From positions 248,001-312,000 of the forward strand of contig CAWJAF010000003.1 in the NCBI GenBank assembly GCA_963840785.1: a DNA stretch of 64,000 nucleotides, given 5' to 3'. Position 1 is the first letter of the stretch; each line of letters opens with the position of its first letter. This document shows, piece by piece, positions 8,739-17,734 of this stretch. The position numbers were made by a program, and so were the translations under genes. The stretch comes from JALYOK01 sp963840785. GTDB lineage: Bacteria > Pseudomonadota > Gammaproteobacteria > Burkholderiales > JALYOK01. The notes under the pieces are model-generated. The model worked only from the letters and a program-made list of their open reading frames with translations, ran no database searches and was not told the origin of the DNA.

Positions 8739-9562
8739 TATCGTCCCAGATAGACTTCGATCACGCGCTCGTCGCGCTGCACTTGATCCATGCTGCCCTC
8801 AGCAAGCACGCTGCCTTCGTGCAACACGGTGACTTTATTCGCGATCGATGCAACAAAATCCATATCGTGCTCCACTACAACGATCGAATGGGTACCGGCG
8901 AGCTCTTGGATGAGCTCAGCCGTGCGTTCGGTTTCCTCGTCAGTCATACCGGCAACGGGCTCGTCGAGCATGATCAGCTTGGGTTCTTGCATCAACAACA
9001 TGCCAATCTCCAGCCATTGCTTTTGGCCATGGGATAGTGAACCCGCCAAATGATTGCGCTGCGATTCCAATTTGATTAAGCGCAACATGGCGTCGATGCG
9101 CGCGTTCTGCTCTGGCGTCAGTTCGGCGAACAATGAGCGCCGTACACGCTTGTCGGTCTTCATAGCTAATTCGAGATTCTCGAAGACTGTGTGACGTTCG
9201 AACACCGTCGGCCGCTGAAATTTTCGCCCTATGCCAGCGTGAGCGATTTCCGGCTCGCGCATACGGGTTATATCCATCGTTTGGCCGAAGAACACAGTGC
9301 CACTATCGGGCCGCGTCTTGCCGGTGATGACGTCCATCATCGTCGTCTTGCCCGCCCCATTTGGGCCGATAATGCAACGCAGTTCGCCCGCTTCAATGGT
9401 GAGCGACAAATTATTGAGCGCCTTGAAGCCATCGAAGCTAACCGTAACACCGTCCAAATAAAGTATCGGCCCGTGACTGACGTCAACCTCACCAACATGG
9501 GAGACTCGACCATAGGCGCCACCGGCGCCGGTTCCATCTGAAATTGAACCCGGTGTGCTCAT
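8738..9562 (-). CDS. urtD: Urea ABC transporter ATPase UrtD
   Basis: LivG-like ATPase of the urea importer, 274 residues. Walker A GPNGAGKT lies at about 66-73, the signature region is LSHGQKQWLEIGMLLM and Walker B is LIMLDEPVAGM. The first 30 residues are a glycine- and serine-rich extension ahead of the ABC domain; a later start would remove it, but no better ribosome site decides. The ATG overlaps the urtC stop codon by four bases. Confidence 0.96.
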   Translation of the reverse strand: MSTPGSISDGTGAGGAYGRVSHVGEVDVSHGPILYLDGVTVSFDGFKALNNLSLTIEAGELRCIIGPNGAGKTTMMDVITGKTRPDSGTVFFGQTMDITRMREPEIAHAGIGRKFQRPTVFERHTVFENLELAMKTDKRVRRSLFAELTPEQNARIDAMLRLIKLESQRNHLAGSLSHGQKQWLEIGMLLMQEPKLIMLDEPVAGMTDEETERTAELIQELAGTHSIVVVEHDMDFVASIANKVTVLHEGSVLAEGSMDQVQRDERVIEVYLGR

Positions 9563-10719
9563 ACCGTCGACTCCCGCGCTAACTTTGGGCGACGTGTTTC
9601 AGTTTTTGGCGCGTCGTTCTTGTGCATCTCTGACGACGCGGATTTTTCTCTTCGCCTCAACAATCCCACCACGCCATTCGGCATAAATAAAGTAACGGCA
9701 ATGAACAGGAATCCCAACACATATAGCCAATATTCCGGAAGCGCGACGGTGAACCAACTCTTTGCCAGATTCACTAGCGCAGCACCAATCAAAGCGCCGA
9801 CCAACGTTCCGCGGCCACCGACCGCCGTCCAAATCGCAATCTCGATGGAATTCGCCGGCGACATTTCGCTGGGATTGATGATGCCAACTTGCGGCACATA
9901 CAACGCGCCGGCAATGCCACACAGCACCGCGGAAAACGTCCAAACGAAAAGTTTGTATGGCAAGGGATCGTAGCCGGAGAACATCACTCGGCTCTCCGCA
10001 TCGCGAATGGCGGTCAGCACGCGGCCTAACTTAGATTTGACGATGAAACGGCATACGAGCAGCGCAATGATCAGCGTTATCCCGGTAATAACGAACAACG
10101 ACGCCTTCGTGCTCGGATCGGTAATACGAAATCCCAATATCCATTTGAAATCTGTAAAGCCGTTGTTTCCCCCGAAACCGGTATTGTTGCGAAAGAACAG
10201 CAACATGAACGCGAATGTCAGCGCCTGCGTAATGATGGAAAAGTAAACGCCCTTAATACGTGAACGAAACGCGAAATAACCAAACACAAAAGCCAATATC
10301 CCCGGCACCAATACCACTAGCAACATCGCATACCAAAAATGCTCTGTGAACGACCAGTACCATGGATAGGTTTTCCAATCCAGAAACACCATGAAGTCCG
10401 GCAAGTCGCTCTGGTACTGCCCTTCGCGTCCAATCATGCGCATCAGGTACATACCCATGCCATAGCCGCCAAGCGCAAAAAATACGCCGTGCCCGAGGCT
10501 CAAAATTCCCGTGAAACCCCAAATCAAATCCATCGCCAGCGCGACCATCATGTAGCACATGATTTTGCCGAGTAGATTGATGATATAGCCCGATACGTGC
10601 AGCGGATGATCAGGGCCGGTGGCAAGATTAAGGGTTGGCAACACAACGAGGACGATGAGCGCGGATACACCCAGGGCTGCCCAGCCTTTTGACGTGTAGA
10701 GCATCGGAATTCGCTTCAT
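9559..10719 (-). CDS. urtC: Urea ABC transporter permease UrtC
   Basis: LivM-like inner-membrane permease, 386 residues with about ten membrane segments. The family loop with GFTGILSLGHGVFFALGGYG near residue 65 and AIRDAESRVMFSGYDP in the coupling loop are clear, and the end is a charged cytoplasmic tail. It overlaps urtB by four bases at its start and urtD by four at its end. It pairs with UrtB to form the urea channel. Confidence 0.95.
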   Translation of the reverse strand: MKRIPMLYTSKGWAALGVSALIVLVVLPTLNLATGPDHPLHVSGYIINLLGKIMCYMMVALAMDLIWGFTGILSLGHGVFFALGGYGMGMYLMRMIGREGQYQSDLPDFMVFLDWKTYPWYWSFTEHFWYAMLLVVLVPGILAFVFGYFAFRSRIKGVYFSIITQALTFAFMLLFFRNNTGFGGNNGFTDFKWILGFRITDPSTKASLFVITGITLIIALLVCRFIVKSKLGRVLTAIRDAESRVMFSGYDPLPYKLFVWTFSAVLCGIAGALYVPQVGIINPSEMSPANSIEIAIWTAVGGRGTLVGALIGAALVNLAKSWFTVALPEYWLYVLGFLFIAVTLFMPNGVVGLLRRREKSASSEMHKNDAPKTETRRPKLARESTV

Positions 10720-12326
10720 GCCATGGCCTCAGCACTTCTACCTTTAAGTGCAAATAGTCCCTGTGGCCGTTTTTGGATAAACAGGATAATAAATACCAAG
10801 ACCAGAATCTTCGCCATCACCGCACCGGCATACGGCTCAAGATATTTATTCACTTCGCCTAGGCCGATTGCCGCGATGATAGTCCCCGCCAACTGCCCTA
10901 CTCCGCCCAGCACGACCACCATGAAAGAATCCACGATGTAACTTTGACCCAACTCGGGCCCGACGTTGCCAATCTGGGACAGCGCGACGCCGCCTAACCC
11001 GGCGATGCCGGAGCCGAGGCCAAAGGTCCACATGTCTATACGGCCGGTCGGCACACCGACACAATCGGCCATGGTGCGATTCTGCGTCACTGCGCGGACG
11101 AAAAGACCCAGTCGCGTTTTGTTGAGCAGAAACCAGACTAGCCCGACTACGACCACTGCGAAGAAAATGATCACGATGCGGTTATAGGGAAGCGTCAATC
11201 CGCTGGAAAAACTAATACCGCCGGACATCCAACTCGGATTGGATACCTCAACGTTTTGCGCACCGAAAGTCGCGCGGACCAGTTGAATCAAAATAAGGCT
11301 AATTCCCCAGGTACAGAGCAAGGTTTCCAAAGGACGTCCATACAAAAAGCGAATGACGCCGCGCTCGAGCGCCATGCCGACTAGCGCGGTCAAGATAAAT
11401 GCGAAAGGCACCGCAGCGGCGAGATACCAATCGAGTGCCTCAGGAAAGTATTGACGAAATACCGATTGCACCATAAACGTCGCATAGGCGCCGATCATCA
11501 GTAACTCGCCGTGAGCCATATTGATAATACCCATCAAGCCGAAGGTGATCGCCAAGCCCAGGGCGGCCAGCAGCAATACGCTGCCCAGACTCAGCCCGTT
11601 GAACGCATGACTCAATAACTCCAAACGCGACAATCGGCCCTGGATATCTTTCAGCGCATCGATCGCCGCTAAACGTACAACGCCGTCTGGTTCGTTGAAG
11701 CTACCGTCGGATTTCTTGTCAATCATGGCAGCAAGGAGTGTTCTAACGTTGGGATTGCTGGTTCCGGCCAAGTCTTTCACCGCGACCAACCTCACCGTCG
11801 GATCGGTATTCTTTAGGTTGATCTGCGCTTTAGTCAGCAGCAACAGTTCTTTCACTTCCGCGTCTTGTTCTTTCGCTAAGGCGCGCTCAATCAATGGCAA
11901 TGCGCCTTCGTCGGCATCATTCTGTAGTTGTTTGGCTGAGGCGAGACGGGTCGAACGATCCGGCGCCGCCAGCTTGAGTGCCGCAAGGGCGCTGCTCAAT
12001 TCGCGCCGCACTCGATTATTGATGTCAATGGAGGTTACATCTTCAGGTGTAGGAACAATCGGCTTCGCGCTTACAGCATCTACTGCTTTTTCGTCGGCAA
12101 GAATAACCAAGTTACCGTGGGATACATACAACGTGCCATCAAACAACGCTTGCAGTGTAGGGATTGCGGCGATGTCCCCCAATTCAGTAACCTTGTTGAT
12201 CGTGGCAATCTTGTCGTCATTTTCTTCAGCCGCAAGTCCCTTTAACAACTCGGCATCGAGTGCAAAGACGCTCAACGGGAGAGACAACAACAAGCCGAGC
12301 CACCATCGAAGAATTTTCACAGACAT
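10716..12326 (-). CDS. urtB: Urea ABC transporter permease UrtB with periplasmic N-terminal extension
   Basis: LivH-like permease of 536 residues. Residues 1-22 look like a signal sequence. About 23-240 form a soluble helical region with HEAT-like repeats (for example RLASAKQLQNDADEGALPLI and VRLAAIDALKD). The membrane part starts near 245 with GLSLGSVLLLAALGLAITFG and the family motif GIINMAHGELLMIGAY. This extension is known in UrtB and is absent from the second, amide-type permease in this window. It lies 62 bases after urtA. Confidence 0.95.
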   Translation of the reverse strand: MSVKILRWWLGLLLSLPLSVFALDAELLKGLAAEENDDKIATINKVTELGDIAAIPTLQALFDGTLYVSHGNLVILADEKAVDAVSAKPIVPTPEDVTSIDINNRVRRELSSALAALKLAAPDRSTRLASAKQLQNDADEGALPLIERALAKEQDAEVKELLLLTKAQINLKNTDPTVRLVAVKDLAGTSNPNVRTLLAAMIDKKSDGSFNEPDGVVRLAAIDALKDIQGRLSRLELLSHAFNGLSLGSVLLLAALGLAITFGLMGIINMAHGELLMIGAYATFMVQSVFRQYFPEALDWYLAAAVPFAFILTALVGMALERGVIRFLYGRPLETLLCTWGISLILIQLVRATFGAQNVEVSNPSWMSGGISFSSGLTLPYNRIVIIFFAVVVVGLVWFLLNKTRLGLFVRAVTQNRTMADCVGVPTGRIDMWTFGLGSGIAGLGGVALSQIGNVGPELGQSYIVDSFMVVVLGGVGQLAGTIIAAIGLGEVNKYLEPYAGAVMAKILVLVFIILFIQKRPQGLFALKGRSAEAMA

Positions 12327-12388
12327 CTCTGATTTATTTTTATCTAGTTAAACAGCGGGCCGACTTTGCGCCGGCCCCTGACTACAAC

Positions 12389-13648
12389 TTACTTACCTGC
12401 CATTACGGGTTCGTCTTTCTTTTTTTCGTTACCCGCGATGAATGGACTCCATGGGTTGGCACGAACCGGACCCGCGGTTTTCCATACCACACTAAACTGG
12501 CCATCAGCCTTTATTTCGCCGATTAACACTGGCTTATGTAGGTGATGATTTTTCTCGTCCATCTTGGCGACAAAACCCGATGGTGCCTTAAAGGTCTGAC
12601 CGGCCATGGCGACAATGACCTTATCCACATCGGTAGTCTTGGCTTTCTCAACAGCTTGCTTCCACATATGGATACCGATGTAAGTTGCTTCCATCGGATC
12701 GTTGGTCAGTGGCTTGCTTGCACTCGATAGGCCTTTTGCTTTCGCGTAGGCGGCCCATTTTTTCTTGAACTCATCATTCGCTGGGTTCTTCATCGACATG
12801 AAGTAATTCCACGCCGCGAGATGACCGACCAATGGTTTGGTATCGACACCACGCAATTCTTCTTCACCTACGGAGAAAGCGACGACCGGGACATCCGTTG
12901 CCTTCAAACCTTGGTTTCCCAACTCCTTATAAAACGGCACGTTGGAATCGCCATTGATGGTCGACACCACCGCCGTCTTGCCGCCGGCCGCGAACTTCTT
13001 AATATTGCCGACGATGGTTTGATAGTCGCTATGACCGAAGGGGGTATAGATTTCTTCGATATCTTTTTCATCGACACCTTTGGACTTCAAGAACGCGCGA
13101 AGAATTTTATTCGTGGTACGCGGATAAACGTAGTCGGTACCGAGTAAGAACCAACGCTTAGCGCCGCCACCATCTTTGCTCATCAAGTATTCGACGGCCG
13201 GAATCGCTTGCTGATTCGGCGCAGCCCCCGTGTAGAACACGTTCTTAGAAAGCTCTTCGCCTTCGTATTGCACCGGGTAATACAATAATCCATTCAGCTC
13301 TTCGAATACCGGCAACACGGATTTACGTGACACCGAGGTCCAGCAACCAAACACCGCGGCGACTTTATCCTGTGTCAACAATTGCCGCGCTTTCTCTGCG
13401 AACAGCGGCCAGTTCGATGCGGGATCGACCACGACCGGCTCGATCTTCTTACCCAGCACGCCACCGGCTGCGTTGATTTCCTCAAACGCCATCAAGGCTA
13501 CATCTTTCAAAACGGTTTCGCTGATGGCCATGGTGCCGGACAACGAATGCAACACGCCGACCTTAATGGTATCGGCCGCACGCGCCGCGCCGGCGAATGC
13601 CAGCGAAGCCGCGAGAATAGTCATGGTAAGAAAATTACGACGCTTCAT
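12389..13648 (-). CDS. urtA: Periplasmic urea-binding protein UrtA
   Basis: Type I periplasmic binding protein that captures urea for UrtBCDE. The 419-residue precursor begins MKRRNFLTMTILAASLAF, a twin-arginine-like export signal with a cleavage region near AGAARAAD. The mature part shows the family stretch IKVGVLHSLSGTMAISE and GCWTSVSRKSVLPVFEE. An AGGAG ribosome site lies in front of the ATG. It heads the urea operon. Two relatives lie in the same window: the exported amide-binding protein at 29951 and cytoplasmic AmiC at 31595. Confidence 0.96.
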   Translation of the reverse strand: MKRRNFLTMTILAASLAFAGAARAADTIKVGVLHSLSGTMAISETVLKDVALMAFEEINAAGGVLGKKIEPVVVDPASNWPLFAEKARQLLTQDKVAAVFGCWTSVSRKSVLPVFEELNGLLYYPVQYEGEELSKNVFYTGAAPNQQAIPAVEYLMSKDGGGAKRWFLLGTDYVYPRTTNKILRAFLKSKGVDEKDIEEIYTPFGHSDYQTIVGNIKKFAAGGKTAVVSTINGDSNVPFYKELGNQGLKATDVPVVAFSVGEEELRGVDTKPLVGHLAAWNYFMSMKNPANDEFKKKWAAYAKAKGLSSASKPLTNDPMEATYIGIHMWKQAVEKAKTTDVDKVIVAMAGQTFKAPSGFVAKMDEKNHHLHKPVLIGEIKADGQFSVVWKTAGPVRANPWSPFIAGNEKKKDEPVMAGK

Positions 13649-13684
13649 TCCAAATCTCCTAGAAAAGTTATAAATGGATTTAAA

Positions 13685-13703
13685 ATGATCTAACTTCGAT
13701 CAT
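13685..13703. promoter_or_regulatory. Operator-like inverted repeat upstream of urtA
   Basis: ATGATC at 13685-13690 and GATCAT at 13698-13703 form a perfect inverted repeat with a seven-base spacer, 37-55 bases before the urtA start codon in an AT-rich stretch. It is a candidate regulator site for the urea operon. No known regulator consensus was recognised, and no sigma-54 promoter with correct spacing was found. Confidence 0.35.
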
Positions 13704-13748
13704 AATTTTCTATTGCACGCGCCATGCCAACTCTTACAGTCCAACCGA

Positions 13749-13792
13749 AATGGCCGGTAGAGCCAATAACCATGCGGCTCTCCAAGGCATGC
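13749..13792 (-). repeat. Dispersed intergenic repeat, copy B
   Basis: On the minus strand this reads GCATGCCTTGGAGAGCCGC, ATGGTTATTGGCTCTACC, GGCCAT, matching the repeat family. It lies between urtA and the divergent methyltransferase gene, the only copy seen between divergent genes. Confidence 0.65.
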
Positions 13793-13880
13793 ACTAAAAT
13801 AGTAGCCGCGTCAAATAAGTGCTTTTTGCTGCACCGCCACGGTGCGCTCGATCCATTCGAGCACTCAATTCGGGCATCGA

Positions 13881-14588
13881 ATGAATAACGGCACGCTTTA
13901 CCTCATCCCCGTTCCGCTTTCCGACAACCTTCCCGTTGCGCTCGTATCGCAGAGCATGAAACTACTCGTTGCTGGGATTACAATTTTCGTCGTCGAAAAC
14001 GCAAAAACCGCGCGGCAATGGTTGAAATGGTATGAACATCCGATCGAGTTACGGCAATTGACGATCATCGAATTGAAAGATGTCGACGGCCGCAAAGCGC
14101 TGACTGCCTACCTCACGCCGTTATTGGCAGGAAAAAATATCGGCCTGATGTCGGACGCCGGCTGCCCCGGCGTCGCCGATCCGGGCGCGAATCTGATCCG
14201 CGAGGCGCACCGTTTGGGCATCCGCGTCGCGCCATTGGTGGGGCCATCATCAATCTTGCTGGCACTGATGGCAAGCGGGCTCAACGGTCAACGCTTTCGC
14301 TTTCACGGCTATTTGCCGGTGGAACGAATCCAACGCGCAAAAGCAATCGCCGCACTGGAGCAAAACTCAAAGCGTAATAGCGAAACGCAACTATTCATCG
14401 AAACGCCTTATCGAAACACCGCGATGATCAATGCGCTGATCGCCACCTGCAACAGCCAAACGTTGTTGTGCCTCGCGGCGGACGTAACCGGCGCAAACGA
14501 AATGATCGCCACGCGCACCATCGGAGAATGGCAAAACCAAGTACCCGATTTGGATAAACGCCCGACGGTGTTTTTGCTGCAGGCCTAG
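13881..14588 (+). CDS. SAM-dependent methyltransferase, tetrapyrrole-methylase (RsmI-like) family
   Basis: Protein of about 235 residues from the ATG at 13881; an in-frame GTG at 13842 would add 13 residues that look unlike the family. It opens NNGTLYLIPVPLSDN and has the RsmI-type core LMSDAGCPGVADPGANLI and LVGPSSILLALMASGLNGQ, which bind S-adenosylmethionine. RsmI itself (about 286 residues) methylates the ribose of C1402 in 16S rRNA; this shorter form is a common betaproteobacterial paralog whose substrate I cannot state. It is a single-gene unit beside the accessory zone. Confidence 0.85.
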   Translation: MNNGTLYLIPVPLSDNLPVALVSQSMKLLVAGITIFVVENAKTARQWLKWYEHPIELRQLTIIELKDVDGRKALTAYLTPLLAGKNIGLMSDAGCPGVADPGANLIREAHRLGIRVAPLVGPSSILLALMASGLNGQRFRFHGYLPVERIQRAKAIAALEQNSKRNSETQLFIETPYRNTAMINALIATCNSQTLLCLAADVTGANEMIATRTIGEWQNQVPDLDKRPTVFLLQA

Positions 14589-14795
14589 CAATACGTATTC
14601 AACGTTCGGTTGATTCCTGCCAGAATCGCCAAAACGGATCGCCATTTTCACGAGAATATAAAATGAGTTTAAAGAAACGGCCAGTTCAACAATCAGGAAA
14701 CTTGTTACGAATTTTTTGGAAGCTTGCGTGAAGTGTGAACAATATCGACCAGCTCCCACTTCTTCGGGCCGATCAATCGAATGAATGCGACATAA

Positions 14796-15405
14796 GGCAG
14801 CTATGATGCCGCCGGCAATTTAATGACCGAAAAAACCGGCACGACGATCCAGCGCCAAATCACCTGGAATGGTTTTAACATGCCCAGCCGTATCGCCAAA
14901 GGTAGTCCACCATCGACTTTGTCTACGATGCCGACCACGCAAGAGTCAAAGAAACCCGCATGACCGGCGGCACTGTTGATAGCAAAACGTATTTTGTGAA
15001 TGCCGGCAACGCGTCTGTTCTTCGAAATCGAAACCAAAGGCACCATCACCGAGTGGAAGCACTACATTCACGCGCCCAGCGGCCTGCTCATGATGCGCAG
15101 CATCAAGAGCAACACGGCCGCCAAGACCGACGTCTATTTCCACAAAGATCACCTAGGCTCGATCACCACTATCACCAACAACATCGGCGCGATCCTCGAA
15201 CAAAATAGCTTCGATGCCTTCGGCAAGCGCAGAAACAGCAACGGCAGCGACGCCACGACCACGATCAACAGCTTAACTAGGCGCGGCTTCACCGAGCACG
15301 AAATGCTGCCGGAAGTGAACATGATCCATATGAACGGCCGCGTGTATGAGCCGACGTTGGGACGCTTCATGAGTGCCGATCCGTACATCCAGTTCGCCGG
15401 GGTTT
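14796..15405 (+). pseudogene. Remnant of Rhs/YD-repeat protein core, 5'-truncated and frameshifted
   Basis: The segment encodes YD-repeat and Rhs-core pieces in changing frames: YDAAGNLMTEKTG from 14802, then TIDFVYDADHARVKETR after a shift near 14908, then LFFEIETKGTITEWKHYIHA after a shift near 15008, and FHKDHLGSITTITNN to GRVYEPTLGRFMSADPY. A stop (TAG) follows at about 15405, and the next frame carries the continuation. An in-frame TAA lies just before 14796 and nothing Rhs-like is visible upstream, so more than a thousand residues of a normal Rhs shell are absent. It cannot make a working toxin cage as it stands. Confidence 0.8.
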
Positions 15406-16482
15406 AGTCAGAGTTATAACCGGTATAGCTATGGCTTCAACAATCCGTTGAGCGGGACTGATCCGAGTGGGTATGGCTGGGCTAGGGATTTCATCGGCGC
15501 CGCGCACGATAGCTTCAAGAATCCGACCGATATTCGCAAATCCTATTATGCGTTCAGCAAGCGGCCGGATGGTGGGGCGCAGGATCGGTTCATGATGCGC
15601 AATAGCTGGGCGCGGTCGTTATCGCATGTTGCTGCGGCGTATATTCCTTTCGCCGGTTGGGCCGTTAGCAGTTATCTCTCGGGTTATGACGTTTGTCTGG
15701 CGGGCGGCGGACAGCGGGAAATTAAGAACTCGTGGTTGATCTCGGTTGGGACGGCGGCGGCGTTCTATGGGGTCGGCTCGGCAACTGAAGCCGTCGGGAC
15801 GGCCTATGGCGAGGGTGCGGCGTTCGCGTTTAATGTGGCTGGCCATGCAGCCGTGGGTTGTGCGTCTGCGTCAGCGGGTGGAGGAAGTTGTGGGCAGGGG
15901 GCTTTGTCAGCGGGATTTGGCGCCGCTGCGGGTGGGATAAATACCGGAAGCGGCTTTGGAGATTTCATGGTTGCAATGGTTGCCGGTGGTATCGGCGCCG
16001 AGCTCGGCGGTGGAAAATTCGAAAACGGCGCCGTTACCGCGGCATTTGGGTATTTGTTTAATCAAGCAATGCATGACGATGCGTTTTCCAATGTGGACGC
16101 AATGGGGAATCCGTTGTCATTTAATTCACAACCCGCGCAGGTAATGTTGGGGCTTGTCACGACTACGGCAGCGGCGGGAGCGTTATATGTAGCAGGTGTT
16201 GGTGCGGGAGCATATTTTGCGGGCGCCCGGGTTGCCGCTGCTTGGGAGTCTGGAACATTCGGATCTTCGATTGATTCTGCGGCTTATCACTATGGTAAAC
16301 ACGGTATTGGCCAAGGAGTTTCTGTGTATACGAAAGATGCGATTACATTTTTTCGTGCTAATGTCGGTCGCGGAACACCTCATCCGTTAAAATCGGGTGG
16401 GACGGGTATTAAGATTCGTACGTCAAAAGAGTACGGCATCTACACTAAGGACGGAAAAATAGTGACCTATGGACCACGATAG
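15373..16482 (+). CDS. C-terminal part of Rhs polymorphic toxin, toxin end still open
   Basis: This frame carries the Rhs core end SQSYNRYSYGFNNPLSGTDP (from about 15408), which continues the decayed upstream frame after a one-base shift at the GCCGGGGTTTAG stretch. The nominal GTG start at 15373 is therefore probably not a true start. After the DPSGY boundary come about 220 glycine- and alanine-rich residues with hydrophobic stretches, as in pre-toxin regions, then a distinct last 80 residues with YHYGKHG, VYTKDAITFFRANVGRG and YGIYTKDGKIVTYGPR. The KHG...YTKDA...G.IVTY layout recalls the BECR-type nuclease fold, but that is an inference. A small gene overlaps its stop codon and is the likely immunity partner. 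Confidence 0.7.
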   Translation: MPIRTSSSPGFSQSYNRYSYGFNNPLSGTDPSGYGWARDFIGAAHDSFKNPTDIRKSYYAFSKRPDGGAQDRFMMRNSWARSLSHVAAAYIPFAGWAVSSYLSGYDVCLAGGGQREIKNSWLISVGTAAAFYGVGSATEAVGTAYGEGAAFAFNVAGHAAVGCASASAGGGSCGQGALSAGFGAAAGGINTGSGFGDFMVAMVAGGIGAELGGGKFENGAVTAAFGYLFNQAMHDDAFSNVDAMGNPLSFNSQPAQVMLGLVTTTAAAGALYVAGVGAGAYFAGARVAAAWESGTFGSSIDSAAYHYGKHGIGQGVSVYTKDAITFFRANVGRGTPHPLKSGGTGIKIRTSKEYGIYTKDGKIVTYGPR

Positions 16483-16828
16483 TAATCACAGAAATAATCT
16501 AATCGTTTTTTTTCGTGCGTACTGTGCGGAAAAAGTACCAAGCGGACTTGGTGAAATTAAGGGGATAAATGATTGCGATATCGATTTATACGATGAAGAT
16601 GCATACATCGCGGGGATAGTAACAAGCTTTTTATCTGGTGCAGAAGTAAGTGTAACTACGATCACTTTGGACCGTTCCATAGATCGACGATTTGCAATGG
16701 CTGCTCCGAAAGATGATTTTGAGCGCGCGAAAATTGAAGATTCAATAGAGTATCGGAGAAAGATGAATCTTCTCGCAATTCTTCTGAGCAAGGCGGCTGA
16801 AATACCAATCGCGGAAATAAACGCTTAA
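16469..16828 (+). CDS. Candidate immunity protein for the Rhs toxin end
   Basis: Small soluble protein of 119 residues, with an acidic middle (CDIDLYDEDAY) and no membrane segment or signal. I do not recognise a family. Its ATG overlaps the last 14 bases of the toxin frame, the usual place and spacing of Rhs/CDI immunity genes, and its AT-rich base use resembles the end of the toxin frame and differs from the GC-richer genes nearby. The immunity role is inferred from position and size only. Confidence 0.6.
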   Translation: MDHDSNHRNNLIVFFRAYCAEKVPSGLGEIKGINDCDIDLYDEDAYIAGIVTSFLSGAEVSVTTITLDRSIDRRFAMAAPKDDFERAKIEDSIEYRRKMNLLAILLSKAAEIPIAEINA

Positions 16829-16910
16829 GCAAGAACGTCGAATGTCGGGGTCACGATAGCAAAACGTCGGGGTCAAGTCTTGCAAGACAACATATCTCAA
16901 GCGGCATTTT

Positions 16911-17150
16911 GGGCGGGTTGCACCCGCCCTACCTTTTTAGCTGTGCCGCCACGACGCTTATTCTAATTGCCTTCCGGCAAGGCATGGCTGGAAAGCGGCA
17001 TGGGTATTGGTTCGCAGGCCGATGCCTTGCGAATCATATTTGACAAATGCAACACTGCATCGTGTCATTCCCGCGTAGGCGGGAATCCATTTGGCGTTTG
17101 ATTTTTCCAAGGCCCCATAGATTCCCCGCCTTCGCGGGAATGACAGCCCG
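16911..17150 (+). repeat. Long direct repeat, unit 1 (with REP-like inverted ends)
   Basis: About 240 bases, closely matching 17259-17492. It starts with a GGGCGGGTTGCACCCGCCC hairpin, contains dispersed repeat copy C (16983-17026, CATGGCTGGAAAGCGGCATG) and ends with a TCATTCCCGCGTAGGCGGG palindrome facing a CCGCCTTCGCGGGAATGA palindrome. No coding function is seen in it. Confidence 0.8.
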
Positions 17151-17258
17151 TAGGTACGGAAAAGTGAAACGCCTTCCGACGCACGATTGTCATACGTTTG
17201 CGATGTCGCAACCAGGCGCGGATCGCGTCGCCGGATTACAAACGTTTGTAAGTCGTTC

Positions 17259-17492
17259 GGCGGGTTGCACCCGCCCTACATTTTATCTGTGCTGCCACGA
17301 GGCTTATCCTGCCTGCCTTCCGGCAATACATGGCTGGAAAGCCACATGGGTACTGGCTCACAGGCCGATGCCTTGTGAATCATCGCTAACAAATGCAACA
17401 CTGCGTCGTGTCATTCCCGCGAAGGCGGAAATCCATTTGGCGGTTGATTTATTTGAGGCCGTATGGATTCCCGCCTGCGCGGGAATGACGGA
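17259..17492 (+). repeat. Long direct repeat, unit 2
   Basis: Second copy of the unit at 16911, about 348 bases further on, with the same order: GGCGGGTTGCACCCGCCC hairpin, dispersed repeat copy D (17329-17372), then the pair of CATTCCCGCG palindromes at 17411 and 17465. Point differences are scattered, so the copies are not recent. Confidence 0.8.
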
Positions 17493-17563
17493 GTTGAGAT
17501 TTGGAGGCCCCGTTGGGCGCAATCAATATTGCGCCGAATGATTTAATTTGATCGGTGCAATAA

Positions 17564-17690
17564 TATTGCACCCTACATTTTTATCTGTGCTGCTGCGAGG
17601 CTTATCCTGTTTGCCTTCTGGCGAGGCAAGGCTGAAACGCCGCACAGATAGGGGCTGCCCTCGGGCGACCGCCTCACAGGCCGATGACTG
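17564..17690 (+). repeat. Long direct repeat, partial unit 3
   Basis: Truncated and diverged third copy, sharing the GCACCCTACATTTTTATCTG head and the GAGGCTTATCCTG block, followed by a degenerate dispersed repeat (copy E). It ends just inside the first possible start of the pilin-like gene, so that start is probably part of the repeat and not the true one. Confidence 0.55.
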
Positions 17691-17734
17691 ATACGTGTAT
17701 TTGTCCGAAGAAAAATCTAAACGCTTTGACGACT

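Noticed and set aside
13700..13740. Possible sigma-54 promoter before urtA (TGGCGCGTGC)
   Set aside because: The GC doublet at the right distance from GG is missing, so spacing does not fit the consensus.
13842..13880. Earlier GTG start for the RsmI-like gene
   Set aside because: The added 13 residues do not resemble the family start, while the ATG at 13881 gives NNGTLYLIPVP directly.
17047..17541. Open plus-strand frame of 164 codons
   Set aside because: It runs through the direct repeats and the CATTCCCGCG palindromes; the same peptide stretches recur only because the DNA repeats.
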